Positions 1-11,989 are shown, counted from the stretch's first letter. The stretch is DNA of 64,000 nucleotides from Typhlomys cinereus (GCA_023101885.1 JALPQD010000626.1:620001-684000); one strand, 5' to 3'. Program-made: numbers and translations. The notes: a model not told the origin generated them from the sequence alone.

Positions 1-32
1 ATAAGAAACAGATAATTGCACAGCTATTACTT

Positions 33-464
33 TTGCCTTACTTAACTTTGCCAAATGTTACTCTTAAGGACAATAGAGGGAAAGGAGGTTTTGGTTCTTC
101 AGATACAGTGGCATGTGTTCAAAAGGTTAAAGAAAATCACCCTATGAGAAATATACAAGTAAAAGGGAAAAATATATCAGGATTAATGGATACAGGGTCT
201 GATGTATCCTGTATTGCAGGAAAAGATTGGCCCCCCATTTGGCCTGTAATTAACAGTTCTTCCACTTTGGTGGGTTTAGGATTAGCCTCAAATGTAGCAA
301 AAAGTATACAAATACTAAAATGGACAGATGGAATTAAATCAGGGAGTTTTCAGCCTTATGCCATTCCCTCTCTTCCTTTCTCATTATGAGGGAGAGATAT
401 TTTATCTTCGATGGGAATGACTTTAGTAATTCCTGATCCTGTAGAATCAGAACAAAAGTTTTAA
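33..464 (+). pseudogene. pro: Retroviral aspartic protease, one in-frame stop
   Basis: The reading frame contains the retropepsin active-site context LMDTGSDVSC (about residues 50-59 from the first Met), which in a homodimer supplies the catalytic Asp. A second family landmark, GRDIL, lies just beyond an in-frame TGA at 387-389, and the frame then continues to TAA at 462-464. The stop therefore removes the C-terminal helix region and this copy could not make a full protease. It is the pro part of a gag-pro-pol array that would normally be reached by frameshifting from gag. The upstream part lies outside the window. Confidence 0.85.
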
Positions 465-483
465 TTGGGGCTACTGTTGCTTA

Positions 484-2229
484 TCATGCTGATAAAATAC
501 AGTGGAAGTCAGAAAAGTCTGTATGGGTTGAAAAATGGCCCCTATCAATAGAAAAAATACAGGCTATAGAACAGTTGGTACAAGAACAGTTAAAACGAGG
601 ACATATAGAACCATCAAACAGTCCTTGGAATACTCCTGTTTTTGCTATTAAAAAGAAATCTGGAAAATGGCGTTTATTACAGGATCTGAGAGCTGTTAAT
701 AAAATTATGGAGGACACGAGAGCTTTACAGCCTGGTCTTCCATCCCCAGTTGCTGTGCCAAAAGGATTCAAAATTATAATAATTGATTTACAAGACTGTT
801 TTTTTTTTTTTTTTTGCAATTCTTTAAACCCTGAGGATTTTAAGAGATTTGCTTTCAGCATGCCTTCCTCTAATTTAAAAAGGCCTTATCTAAGATATCA
901 ATGGAAGGGGCTTCCTCAAGGAATGGAAAATAGTCCTACTCTATGTCAAAAATTTGTTGACTTAGCCTTAATAGATACTAGACAAAATTTTCCAAAGGCA
1001 TACATAATTCATTATATGGATGATATCTTAATGGCATGCCAACTGTGGAACAAACTGAAAAAGTACTAACTGATATGATTAAAAATTTACAAAAATTTGG
1101 GTTAGTCATAGCACCAGAAAAAAATACAAAAAGAACCTCCTCTAAATTATCTAGGTAGGGAAGAAGTCATTAACATTCAAAACTTGTCTCTTAGAAGAGA
1201 CATCCTAAGGACACTTAACAATTTTCAAAAATTACTATGAGACATTAATTGGATTAAACTTTATTTAAAGTTAACTACAGGAGAATTAAAACCTTTGTTT
1301 GATATACTAAAGGGAGACACCATACCTAATTCACGGAGAAATATAACTCCAGAAGGTGAAAAAGCATCACGAAAGGTAGAAGCTATCAATTCAAATTGAT
1401 TAAACAGATTAGATTATAATAAAAATGGTATTTGATAATATTACAAAATCATTACTCTCCAACAGGGTGTATCTGGCAGGGAGCTCCTATAGAGTGGCTT
1501 CATTTGCCAAGTTCTATGACAAAAATGAGTGCTTCATATCCATATATGGTTGCATCAATTATAATTAAAGGAAGAATTAGAAGTAGGGAATTATTTGGAT
1601 ATGATGTACAATTTATTATTATTCCTTATACAAAGCAACAATGTGACCAATTATTTCTATTGAAAGATCAATTGGCTATTGCATTTAAAGGGTTCACAGG
1701 AGAAATGTTGTATCATCTCCCACCAGATCCTTTGCTTAATTTTATCAAACAAACAAAAATTATATTTACTCACAAAACAAGTTTACAACCATTAAATGAT
1801 ACTATAATGATATTTACAGATGGGTCCTCCAATGGAAAATCAGTAACATTAATAGAAAATAAAAAACCAATTATGAAAACCTCAGAAAAAATGTCTGCTT
1901 AACAAGCTGAACTTATTGCCATCATAACTGCTTTTGAGTCAGTTTCTGCAATTTTAATCTTTATACGGACTCAGTTTATGTGTTCAAACTATTTCTGAGC
2001 ATAGAAACAGCTCCAATTTCATCACGATCAATGGTTTCTAACTTGTTAATAAAGTTACAAAAATAATTCATAAAAGAAATAGTAAGTTTTATATTAGACA
2101 TATACGTGGTAATTCAAATTTGCCAGGATCATTATCTCAAGGAAATATATTGGCAGATGCATTCACTAAAGGGATATTGGTATCTACAGTTACTGCTGCT
2201 CAAAAAAGTCATACAACAAAACAGAAATA
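484..2229 (+). pseudogene. pol: pol remnant: reverse transcriptase, connection and RNase H
   Basis: Frame 575-1069 carries RT fingers and palm: the [20 protein letters not shown] block, the first catalytic Asp in IIDLQDCFF, a LPQG turn and the YMDD box near 1015-1026. A run of about 17 T at 799-815 sits inside the DCFF block and has added residues. After 1069 the thumb is frameshifted. Frame 1432-1902 resumes with connection-domain sequence and the RNase H start FTDGSSNGKS. Later RNase H pieces (YTDSVY; ILADAFTK near 2150-2170) are in broken frames. Integrase is absent. All parts match the ERV at 18031-19320 in order. It is non-functional. Confidence 0.88.
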
Positions 2230-2299
2230 GACCCTGTGGCTGTTTGGTCGAACATTGTAAATAGATAAATTTAGAGAGACTGGGGGGCTAGGAAAAACC

Positions 2300-2644
2300 T
2301 GTTGAGGGGCTGGGAAAAACCTGTTGTAGGGCTGAGAAAAAGCCTGTTAAGATGTGATAAGGATGTGTTTATGTCTCACCCTTGAAGAATGAGTTAAATT
2401 CTTAAAAAATGTTTACCCTAAAAGTGATTCCTGTTGATTAGAAAAATATGTGTCTATCTATAGGAGCAACATTCTCTGCCCCAAAATTTTCTAGTATAAA
2501 AGCTGTTACAATATTGCAATAAATCAGATTCAGATTCACTTAGCCCAGAGAGTTGCGTGTGTCTGATTCTCATTTACACCAAAGCCTTGTCCACATTGTG
2601 GAAGGGAGTCCTGGATTAGAGTTTGGAGCTCTTGGACTGCAACA
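2300..2644 (+). mobile_element. 3' LTR of the first ERV
   Basis: I chose the ends from the 5-base inverted termini TGTTG (2300) and CAACA (2644). A start one repeat later, near 2322, is possible because a short motif (GGGCTGRGAAAAA..CCTGTT) is iterated here. A TATA box, TATAAAAG, lies at 2495-2502 and a poly(A) signal AATAAA at 2518-2523, only about 20 bases apart, so R is very short or the signal lies in U3/R as in many class II LTRs. The satellite starts immediately afterwards. Confidence 0.72.
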
Positions 2645-4633
2645 GATGTCACTTGTGAAGCTAGGATGTTACAGGTGAGCCTTTGATATCATGATGAGAC
2701 TATGGCGACACAGTGAGCCAAGGTAGGATGTCAGTGTTGAGGGTTAGATGTTGCAGTGAAGATGTGATGTCACACTGAGGCTGTGATGTCACAGCAATGA
2801 CATAATGTCAAAGTCTGTGATGTCACTGGTGAAGCTGTGATGGTAGTGGTCAGACGGTGATGTGAGTGGTGAAGCTGAAGTCATAGGTGAGGCTGTGGTT
2901 TCAATGGTGATGGTTTGATGTCACAGTGAGGCTATTGTGTCACAGTGAGGTTGTCATATCAAAGTGATGCTGTGATGTCAATGGTGATGCTGTGATTTCA
3001 CAGTGAGGTTAGGAAGTCAATGGGAGGCTTTGCTATCACAGTGGGTCTGTGATGTCAGAGGTGAGGCTGTGATGTCACAGGGAGGCTGTGATGTCAGTGG
3101 CAAAACTGATGCCACGATGAGTCTATGCTGTTAAAGGTTAGGCTATGGTGCCAATAGGAGGCTGTGATGTCAGTGGCAGATGGATGTAACAGTGAGGCTG
3201 TGATGTAACTGCTGATGCTGTAGTGTCACTGGTGAGGCTACGAAGTCAAAAACTGTATTGTCACTGGTGAAGCTGCGACATCTTTGGTCACAATCATGTG
3301 TTATATCAGTGGCAAGGCTGATGTCACAGTGCGTTGATGAAATCATAGTGAGGTTGTGATGTGACAGTGATGTCAGTGGCAAGTCTGATATCCCAAAGAG
3401 GCTGTGATGAAACAGGTGAGGCTGTGATTTGACTGTAAGTCTCTGATGTCACTGTAAGGTTGTGATGTCACTGTGAGGCTGGGAAATCACTGTGGAGGCT
3501 GTGGGATGGGTTAGGCACTGTTTTCACTGGTGAGATTCTAAAGTCACAGTGAGGCTGTTTTATCACACTGAGCCTATGATATCACAGTACGGCTTTGACA
3601 TTACTGTGGAGATGTGATGTCACAGTGAGATTGTGATGTCACCAAGATATTGTGATTTCACTGTGGATGCTATGAGTTCACAGTGAGGTTATGATGTCAC
3701 CGTGAGGATCTGATGACACTGTGAGGTTGTGATGTCATTGTGGACGCTATGAGTTCACTGTGGAGGCTGTCAGGTTGTTGGCAAGGCTGATGTGAAATGA
3801 TTTTGTGATGTCATAGTGGTGTTGTGAGGTCAGAGTGATAAAGTGATATCACAGTGATGCTGTGACATCACATGAGTGGTTGTGATGGCACAGTGAGGCT
3901 GTAAGGTCACTGTGAGTCTGTGATGTAGTGATGAGGTTGTGATGTCACAGTGAGGCTCTGAGGTCACTGTGGAGGCTGTGATGTCAGTGGCAAGACTGAT
4001 GTCAATGTCAGTGGTGAGACTGTTACATAATATCACTCTGAGGGTGTGATGCCACAGTGAGGCTATGTCAGACATGATGTTACAATAAGGCTATGACATA
4101 ACTGGTAAATCTGTGGTATCACTGGTGAGCCTGTGATGTCACAGTGTGCTTGTGATGTCAGTGGTGAGGTTTGGTGTTATAGTGAGCCTAGGTAGGATGC
4201 CAGTAGTGAGCCTATGACATCACAGTGAGGCTGTAATGTCAGTGGCAAGGATGATGTCACAATCAGGTTGTGACATCACAGTGAGTTTGTGATGTCACAG
4301 TGAAGCTGTGATAGCACCTGAGTGATTGTGATGGCACAATGAGGCTGTGATGTCAGTGGCAAAGATGATGTCACAAAGAGGCTAAGATGTCACTGGTGAG
4401 ACTATGATGTCACAGGTAGCATTTGATATCTTGGTGAGGCTGTGGTGTCATAGTGAGTCTAGGTAGGATGTTAGTGTTGAGGGTAAGATGTCACAGTGAA
4501 AATGTGATGTCACATTGAGGCCGTGATGCCACAAGGAGGATATAATGTCAAAGTCTGTGATGTCACTGGTGAAGCTGTGATGTTAGTGGTCAGACTGTGA
4601 TGTCAGTGCTGAAGCTGTTGTCATAGGTATTCT
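2645..4633 (+). repeat. Satellite block 1, sense orientation
   Basis: Diverged tandem array of a 19-20 bp unit near GAGGCTGTGATGTCACAGT. Recognisable variant landmarks occur in the same order as in the right-hand array: the 'ATAATGTCAAAGTCTGTGATG' type near 2805 and 4552, the 'GGTCACAATCATGT' type near 3290 and the 'GGTTAGGCACTGTT' type near 3510. This is about one higher-order period plus the start of another. Open frames here (for example 3170-3382 and 3830-4075, minus) are repeat translations rich in SLTxTSxxHCDI and are not genes. Confidence 0.92.
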
Positions 4634-4924
4634 GTGGAGGGGGGCATTCCACACCCTGCTGACATCCCCTTCCCTCCTCTTCTTCTTCCTGTAGCCCTTG
4701 ACTCCCCCTCTTTCCTGGCTGTATTTTCTGCTTCAGATGATACTGGTCTCCCATTATGTGTCTTAAAATCTCTTCTAGAGTCTAGAGACCTCAAGGTTAA
4801 GACTGCTAGCCTAGAGGAATTTTGGAATGAGGCTACAGTTTTAGCACCTTTGATACCCCAGAGAAAAATGTGGGAACTGAGCCTATGGATGAGGATGCTT
4901 TTCTTTGCTAGATGTTTTTCATAA
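4634..4924 (+). other. Unrecognised open frame in ERV fragment
   Basis: A 96-codon frame from ATG 4634. The N-terminus is rich in Pro and Leu (PFPPLLLPVALD), followed by a mixed-charge segment ending with MWELSLWMRMLFFARCF. No family is recognised. It sits at the satellite/ERV boundary and may be a decayed retroviral fragment or chance. No upstream promoter or second exon is visible. Confidence 0.25.
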
Positions 4925-5125
4925 TTAAGCTAAGCTGTTGGACTTAACTAATATGAGGTCTTGTTTTAAATAATGTTTTCTAAATGTTCATCCACCTTTC
5001 CTAAAGCTTTCAAGGATAATTTTAAGACAGCTGCTGATAAATTGTACAGTTGCCATTAAAACATTGTTCATGCACTTGTATGTTACATGTTCTGTGATTA
5101 CATGTTGTGTGTCTTGTGTCTGTGG

Positions 5126-5315
5126 CCACTTCAGTTTTTTTATTTCTGTTGCACGCTAATATAAAAAATTTGGCATGCCATTTTTGAATACATGTATGCA
5201 TACTTAAATATAAGAACAAATAATTTTGATAACATCTTAGGCCTTAAGTACTTATGTTTTATATCGATCAAAATTGTTTTTCTAATAGATTGTAAGTTTT
5301 CTTTCATACAAGTTT
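5126..5315 (+). repeat. Non-coding module shared by several ERVs in the window
   Basis: An A/T-rich stretch beginning GGCCACTTCA, containing a GGCATGCCA core and ending in a TATCGATCA..TTGTTTTTC segment. Near-identical copies are at 13998-14185 (+) and 35514-35712 (-), inside the mirrored A complexes. Weaker versions occur on the minus strand inside proviruses B1 (about 28070-28215) and B2 (about 43620-43785). It contains no coding frame shared between copies. Confidence 0.75.
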
Positions 5316-5760
5316 TCTTACAGTTTTTTTCACATATTCCCAAAATAACAAAGCTTGCTTTCCAGGTCCTCAGGACATCCATTCAGGCCTCAGACATTCT
5401 TAAAGGCCACCAAGGCTGGTTGTAAGCTTGGCTGTCCTCCATTGAAACTATGCCTTACTAATTTACAATTGTTAGGTTATGATTTGTGTCTCACCAGCTC
5501 TTCTGGATTGTTTCCCCTCTTCCTCCTGGCTGGCCTGGTGGCGATTTGGCAACCAGGGCCCTCCATGGGTGTCCCGCAGGGCTATGGACCAGTGGGAGTC
5601 CCAAGACAGCCCTGAAGCCAAGGACCCCTCTCTCTCCCCTGCCCCTCCCACAGCCTCTCCACCTGCCCCACCTATAACCACTCCACATGCCACTCCCACA
5701 GCCTCTCCACCTGCCCTGCCCACAGTCTCTTCGCCTGCCCCAGCAATTATGAAAACTTGC

Positions 5761-5878
5761 TTTTCTCTGCCACCTTGAGTTCCCCTTTGGGACCATGATT
5801 CCTTCACTGTGATATTCTTTTTTCTCTGCCACCTTGAGTTCCCCTTTGGGACCATGATTCCTTCACTGTGATATTCTT
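5761..5878 (+). repeat. Tandem duplication of a 59-bp unit (2 copies)
   Basis: The unit starting TTTTCTCTGCCACCTTGAG occurs at 5761-5819 and again, essentially identical, at 5820-5878. The near identity suggests a recent local slippage or duplication within the ERV fragment. Confidence 0.9.
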
Positions 5879-6033
5879 ATGACTGGTAGTCAATGATGGG
5901 TAAGGCTCCACACAAGGGTGAATATCAACATAAGGCAGGCACAGTCACCTATATGACACGCAGCTGAAGAGGCTCGGGGTCAGCCCTGCTTTCATGCTCC
6001 CTACTAAAAAAAATTATAAATAAAAAGGTGAAA

Positions 6034-6448
6034 TGTGGCAATGCTGACTCAGGGAAGCCCTAGCCCGGCTCTTGAATTTAGGACATGACTGGAAGTACAG
6101 ACATGCCCCCAGAAGGTCCCAATAGAGGACCATGTAGGCGAAGGGATGAGCAACAAATGGGAAGCAGACATCTAACCTGCTCCTGCAACAGACACCTAGT
6201 AAACAGTTACATGGCTGGTGGCTGACCTCAGAGGAGGGATGGCAACACCTTATTGGACCCTGACCTTATATAAGCTCAAATGCCCTTAATGACTCTGAAT
6301 CTGCGGCATCTCATCCACTGCTGCTTCTCACCAGATTTCCGGGGTCTGGTAGTGACCCGGTCGCTGGCTCGCCCATTTACTTCAAGCCTCGAGTCCCTGC
6401 CGTTTCCCCGTCCTTACCCAGGCTAGCCCAGCAGGGAATATGGCAACA
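6034..6448 (+). mobile_element. LTR of the ERV fragment
   Basis: Starts TGTGGCAATG just after an A-rich, purine-rich tract and ends GGCAACA, giving TG..CA termini. A TATA box TATATAAG lies at 6267-6274. I see no AATAAA at the expected distance downstream, so the poly(A) signal may be mutated or non-canonical. Satellite in the inverted orientation follows directly. Confidence 0.65.
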
Positions 6449-9400
6449 GCCTCATTGTGACATCAGATATGCCACTGATATCACAGCCTCACTGTGACAT
6501 AATAGCCTCACCTATGACATCACAACCCTACCATAATAGACTCATCATGGCATCAGTTTTGCCACTGACATCACAGCTTCACTGTGACATCTCAACCTCA
6601 CAGTAATATCACAGCCATACTGCAACATCACAGGCTCAGTGTGACAAAACAGCCTCACTGTGACTTAGGGTCTCACCAGTGACAACAGTGCCTAACCAAT
6701 CCCACAGCCTTCACAGGGACATCACAGCCTCACAGTGACATCACAACCTCACGGTGACATCAGAGAATTACAGTGAAATCACAGCTTCACCTGTAACATC
6801 ATGGCCTCCGTGTGACATCAGACTTGCCAGTGACATTACTGTGACATCCCAGTCGCACTGTGTTGGCACAGCCTCACCATTGATATCCTAACTTCTTGGT
6901 GAAATCACAGCCTCACCACTAACTTCACAGCATCACATTGGCATAACAACCTCAGTGTGACACAATAACCTCACTGTGGCATCATACCATTACCATTGAA
7001 ACCACAGCCTCACCTCTGACATCACAGCCCCACTGTGTTGGCACAGCCTCACCATTGATATCCTAACTTCTTGGTGAAATCACAGCCTCACCACTAACTT
7101 CACAGCATCACATTGGCATAACAACCTCAGTGTGACACAATCACCTCACTGTGGCATCATACCATTACCATTGAAACCACAGCCTCACCTATGACATCAC
7201 CTTCACCACTAACATCACAGTCTGACCACTAACATCACAGCTTCACCAGTGACATCACAGACTTTGACATTATATCTTCACTGTGACATCACAGCCTCAA
7301 TGTGACATCACATCTTCACTGTGACATCTCACCCTCAACACACTGGCATCTTACCTAGGATCACTATGACATCACAGCCACACCACTATATCAAAGGCTC
7401 ACCTGTGAAATCATAGCATGACCAATGACATCTTAGCCTCATTGTGACATCATCCTTGCCACTGACATCACAGCCTCATTGTACCATCACAATCACTCAG
7501 GTGATGTCACAGAGTCACTGTGACATCACATCTTCACTGGAGGTCACAACCTCATTGTGACATCATCCTTGCTGCTGACATTACAACCTCACTATGACAT
7601 CACAGGCTCACAACTGGCATCCTACCTAGACTTACTAGGAGCCCAAAGCCTGATCACAGAGATCACAGGCTCACTGTGACATCACTGGCTCACCAGTGAC
7701 ACCACAGCCTTACCTGTTATGTTGTAGTTTCACTGTGACATCACAGCCTCATACTGATGTAATATAACAGCCTCACCATTGACATCAGTCTTACCATTGA
7801 CATCACAGCTTCCACAGTGACCTCACAGCCTCACTATGACATCATAACCTCATCATTATATCACAGCCACATGGGACCTCACAGCCTCACTGTGCCAACA
7901 CAACTACTGAGGTGACATCACAGCACCATTGTGACATTATATTATCACTCTGACATCACAACATCACTGTGGTATCTCAGATTCATTGTCACATCAGCCT
8001 TGGCAACAACATTACATCCTCCACAGTGACTTCATAGTGTCCACAGTGACATCACAAACTCATGGTTACATCACAACCTCACTGCGATATAACACCTTCG
8101 CAGCAATATCATAGCCAGACTGTGTTATCACAGGCTCAGTGCAACAAAACAGCCTCACTGCAGCTTTAGTGTCTCACCAGTGACAACAGCCTAACCAATA
8201 CCACAGTCTCCATAGTGCATCACAGCCTCACAGTGACATCACAACCTCACGGTGACATCAGAGACTTACAGTGAAATCAAACCTTATCTGTTGCATCATG
8301 CCATCTTTGTGATATCAGACTTACCACTGACATCACTGTCACATCACAGACTTACTGTGATTTCAAAAATGCACTGTAACATAAGCCTTGACACTTACAT
8401 AACACTGACATTAGTGTGACCACAGATGTTGCAGCCTCACCAGTATCAACAAAGCCTTTGACATCACAGCCTCACCAGTGACATTACAGCATTGCCGGTT
8501 ACATCACTGCGTCACTCTGACATCATCCTTGCCACTGATATCACATCCTCACTGTGACATCACAGGCTCACAACTGCCATCCTCCCTAGAAACACTATGA
8601 CATCAAAGCCTCACCATTGACATTCCAGGCTCACTGTAAGGTCTCAGGCACACCAGTGACACAACAGCCTTACCTGTTATGTCAAAGTCTCATTGTGACA
8701 TCATTTCTGACAACATAGCCTCACTGTGTCATCACATCCTCAAAGTCATGTGATGTAACAGTCTCACCATTGACATTGAGATTAGTCTTGCCACTGACAT
8801 CACAGCCTCTACAGTGAGCTCACATCCTCACTGTGACATCACAACTCATGTGATATCACAGAATATGTGTTACATCACATAATCACTCTGACATCACATC
8901 ACTGTGATGTCACAAACTCATTGTCAAATCAGCCTTGCCAACATCATTACAGCCTCGATGGTGACCTCATAGCATTCACAGTGACATCACAACCTCAGTT
9001 ATATCACAACTTCACTGTGACATCATAGCCTCACTATGACCTCATAGCTTCCACAGAGACATCACAACCTCACAGTAAAATCAGAGGCTTACAGTGAAAT
9101 CACAGCCTTACCTATAACATCATGGCTTCGTTGTGACATCAGACTTTCCACTGACATCACAGCCTCACTGTGATATCATAGTCTCACCTCTTACATCACA
9201 GCCCCATGGTGATAGCACAGCCCCATCCTTGACGTCCTAACCTCACTGGGAAATCACAGCATCACCACTGACATCAAAGCATCACTTTGACATAACAACC
9301 TTAGTGTGAAACAGTAGACTCTCTGTGACATCAAACCATTACCATTGAAACCACAGCCTCACATATGACATTAGCTTCACCACTGACATCACAGTCTGAC

Positions 9401-9543
9401 CACTATCACAACGGCTTCCCCAGTGATATCACAGAATTTGACATTATATACTCATTGTGACATCACAGTCTCAATGTGACATCACATCTTCACTGTGACA
9501 TCTTGCCCTCAATACTGACATCCTACCTAGCCTCACTGTGAGG
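6449..9543 (-). repeat. Satellite block 2, inverted orientation
   Basis: The same satellite, read here as CAGCCTCACTGTGACATCA units, that is, the reverse complement of blocks 1 and 8. Within it a segment of about 175 bp is tandemly duplicated (about 6857-7031 and 7032-7195). Most of the second copy and what follows, to about 7335, is nearly identical to 17107-17405 in block 3. The right edge abuts RT sequence of complex A. Confidence 0.92.
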
Positions 9544-9935
9544 ACAGTCCACTGATACCTCTGGGCTGTTCTTTGCATATTAGGCTCCCAAACTGTAAAT
9601 GCAAAGTGATCCCTATCCTGGGGTGCCAAGGGAATTTGAAAGAAGCAATCCTTGATATCTAGAATTATTATATGGTAGGAGGGCTGTATAGCGCTGGGAT
9701 GTGGCAGGCTAGCCTGAGTAGTCTCCATCTTCCCCATTCATTCATTGATTGCTCTCAGGTCCTGTAGGAGCTTATAACGGCCTGACCTTTCCTTGATAAC
9801 AAATATGGGAGTATTGTTCCTACTGGTTGAGGGTTCTAAATGACCCAATTCAAGTTGTTCCTCTATTAATTCCTTAAGGGCGGCCAATTTGGGTTCAATT
9901 ATTGGCCACTTCTCCACTCAGATGTCTTCATCTGA
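9544..9935 (-). pseudogene. pol: RT N-terminal part (fingers/palm), minus strand
   Basis: Reading leftwards from 9935 the translation contains the RT entry region ([21 protein letters not shown]), the [12 protein letters not shown] block and palm motif A in ILDIKDCFFQIPLAP. A TGA at 9738-9740 interrupts the frame where the mirror copy has CGA, so CpG decay made this stop. The frame is cut by the satellite at about 9543, before the YxDD box. It follows the protease on the same strand, as in a normal pro-pol order. Confidence 0.87.
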
Positions 9936-10000
9936 GAGCCAAGTCAAGGGTATGGAATCGGGTACCTGTTTAGATGATGGCTCATTATGGCCAGTGACCT

Positions 10001-10387
10001 CTAGAATTGGGGGTGATTTGAGGATGAATGGCCTGAAAGGCCAACCTTATCATCAAAGGAGGCTTGGCAGTCCATGGTAAGGATGATACCCATATCTTCT
10101 AGAATGTCCCTTCCCCAGAGGTTATGAAGTATATCAGCAACAACTGGGGAGAAGGAGCCTTGATTACTGTCTAAGTCCTTCCAGTGAACAGGATGATTTG
10201 TAACCCGAGTCGAATGTTGTTCTCCTACCCCACTAATGGAGGGGCCTGGTTTGAATTTCCAATGGGGAAACCTATGTGCTTCAATCTCAGAAAAAAAGGT
10301 GACATTGGCCCCTGTGTCCACCAACCTCTTAACTGGAATACCATCAAGGTATACGGTCATCATAGGAGAATGTGGAAAAACGGGCAA
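10001..10387 (-). pseudogene. pro: Retroviral aspartic protease, minus strand
   Basis: A 128-codon frame from an internal Met. It shows LVDTGANVTFF, the retropepsin active-site Asp-Thr-Gly, about 25 residues in, and the family's C-terminal WGRDILEDMG landmark near residue 95. No stop interrupts it between these motifs, so this is the better-preserved protease of the two A complexes. The mirror copy has lost the Thr and is split by a provirus. It lies between the NC zinc knuckles (right) and RT (left) in normal gag-pro-pol order on the minus strand. Confidence 0.87.
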
Positions 10388-10445
10388 AGTCCAAAATACC
10401 TTAGGATAGCATCTGTCCCCTCTTATTGATGGGGCTGAAGGTGCC

Positions 10446-10925
10446 CTATTGGGAGTTTAAATTAGCCTTGGCCTTCTGCTGGACTTTAGAAGGCTGTGAA
10501 CAGCAGTTGTGAGCCCAATGGAATCCCTTGTTATATTTTGTGCAGTGAATCCGGGGACAGGTATTAGAGCAGTCCCTCCAGAGGTGACCTGTCTTACCAC
10601 AGCCCCAGCAAGGGTGGTCTGGTGGGCTAGTCTGTGATGGGTGGTCAGGAGGTTGCTGCCTGTCTGACAAGAGGCCATCAATGGAGGCAGTAAGGGCCAT
10701 TATGGTGCCAGCCCCCTGATCCAGATCTCTAGGTGCTGTCACCCACTTGTGGATATCATCATTTCGGACAGCAGCCACTGCATTACGGGTAGGGGCGTTG
10801 AGCCCTTACCAAGTTAATTGTTTGATTAACATATCTCTAATGGGGCCTGGATCTACTCTATGCTCTATAGCTTCTGTACTCTAGCAAGGACGTCCATAAA
10901 GGATTCCCCACTTTGCTGGATGAGG
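10446..10925 (-). pseudogene. gag: gag CA C-terminus and nucleocapsid, minus strand
   Basis: The open frame 10446-10778 holds two zinc knuckles. The first, CWGCGKTGHLWRDC, fits Cx2Cx4Hx4C. The second, CTKYNKGFHWAHNC, has lost its second Cys to Tyr. Upstream (to about 10925), beyond a TAA at 10806-10808, a capsid C-terminal region is recognisable by similarity to the mirror copy (SFMDVLARV-like, major homology region). The same TAA is present in the mirror copy at 38868-38870, so it predates the duplication. NC would bind genomic RNA in particles. Confidence 0.82.
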
Positions 10926-11339
10926 TTATGAAACTAAACAGAAGGGTCTCTTGGGGTGCACGCCTTTAGGCACCCTTCGGCAGTTTTTTGGTAATCTGGC
11001 CCCTTTGTGTTTAATGTTCTTTACCTTCACAAGAGGTAAGCGTGAAGGTCCCTTTCCATTTCTCTGTGTTTGCCTGTCCACGGATAGGGAGGTACACATT
11101 TTGGCTCTGGTTCGCCCACCGTCTTCACATAAGGGTTGACCCTCCCAGGAGATGGAGCCAGGAGTAGTCTCCCGATCGACCCTTCTCCTCCGAAGACACC
11201 ATGTGTGCATACAGCCACGGCCTAATGAACCACAGAAGTTCCCCACTAAGCACAAGACATTTGGGTCTGATGCATTCCTTGTCTTGTTTGTTCCTCTTTA
11301 GTCTCATATCTGTTCTTTAAAAAGAAAAGGGCAACCTCT
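10926..11339. other. Head-to-head junction region of complex A, unassigned
   Basis: About 400 bp between the minus-strand gag/pro/RT half and the plus-strand gag/pol half. It has a mirror-image counterpart at about 38345-38750, so it belongs to the rearranged ancestor. Short open frames exist on both strands, and the frame 10926-11255 (minus) resembles 38424-38744 (+), but I recognise no domain. It may be gag or leader sequence. The strand switch lies somewhere near 11310-11340. Confidence 0.5.
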
Positions 11340-11985
11340 ACTCAAACTGTAAGGAGTCCCAAATACATGTCTCATTTCCCCCTGTTACCCTGCCTATCAT
11401 TTCACCACTGCCCACTATGGGCATTAAGGCCGAAATCCCTCACTCCTCAGACGGAGAAGGACAGGATGAATCTATGGCAGTACCTCATACACCCACACAC
11501 TTTGATCAGGCAGAGAAACCACCCTGTGAGCGGTTCCTCCCACCATACCCTTGCGGAGAATCTGCTGTTTTACAACTGGGTCCAGCCCTTCAGTCCCGAT
11601 GGCACCATCTCCACTATCAGCGCCCCAAGCCCCTATGCTCCACACATTCCCAGAGTTTTCCAACTTTTTATGGAGAGAAGCTTTCCCTGTTAATGTAGGA
11701 CTCAATGTGGCCAACCAGCCTTGGGTGCCTACCCCGCTTGCTGATCTTTCCCTGATTTGTAAGGCAGTCAATGAATCAGACCCTGACTCCCCTTATTTTG
11801 AACAGGTTCTGTGCCAATGGGCCATGCAGCTCCAAACTCATTATGATTGGTATCATCTCCTTAAGGCAGTCTTAGAGCTGGTCATTTTCTCGAACTGGCT
11901 CTCTGCATATGATGATCAGACAGAAGCACAAGCTCGCCTCAACCTTTAGTATGGTCTTAACATCACCTTGGATATGCTCAAGGGT
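11340..11985 (+). pseudogene. gag: gag N-terminal/capsid region, plus strand
   Basis: Frames 11367-11693 and 11551-11949 overlap through a frameshift. The second gives a capsid-like stretch: LWREAFPVN, WVPTPLADL, then a Trp-rich helix region and the DMLKG tail around 11965-11985. Stops at 11947-11949 (TAG) and about 11986 (TGA) are absent from the mirror copy, which is open throughout. The capsid is cut at about 11990 and joined directly to RT thumb sequence, so NC, pro and the RT palm are deleted from this strand. Confidence 0.75.
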
Positions 11986-11989
11986 TGAC

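Larger units (their letters stand above)
1..2644 (+). mobile_element. Class II ERV, 3' portion (pro-pol-3'LTR), internally deleted
   Basis: Truncated by the window start. In order it holds a protease, reverse transcriptase, RNase H and an LTR. The interior is A/T-rich, like the ERV at 17721-23324, and RT and RNase H residues are closely similar between the two, so I place them in one betaretrovirus-like family. Integrase and env are missing: RNase H sequence ends near 2229 and the LTR follows within about 70 bases, so a large internal deletion joined pol to the LTR. No reading frame is intact. The satellite begins directly after the LTR. Confidence 0.88.
4634..6448 (+). mobile_element. 3' fragment of an ERV ending in an LTR
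   Basis: Unique-looking sequence between satellite blocks of opposite orientation. Bases 5126-5315 match the post-integrase segment of complex A (13998-14185), and 5878-6033 match the segment just before the A LTR (14905-15063). The middle part, with a proline-rich open stretch at 5620-5750, is not in A. It ends in an LTR whose body differs from that of A. No retroviral protein domain is recognisable. I interpret it as an env-region and 3'LTR remnant of a relative of A. Confidence 0.68.

Noticed and set aside
3170..3382. Open frames inside the satellite (also 3830-4075, 16539-16745, 33833-34036, 50750-50968, 57148-57345, 59263-59545, 60834-61076, 61207-61401)
   Set aside because: All translate the same repeat into SLTxTSxxHCDI-like peptides and change frame between monomers.
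5472..5855. Proline-rich protein or mucin-like gene
   Set aside because: Short degenerate C/T-rich repeats in ERV remnant sequence, open in several frames on both strands, with no conserved start or partner exon.
10926..11339. 5' LTR between the two halves of complex A-left
   Set aside because: No TG..CA ends, TATA/AATAAA pair or primer site could be found, and it does not match the A LTR at 34378-34774.
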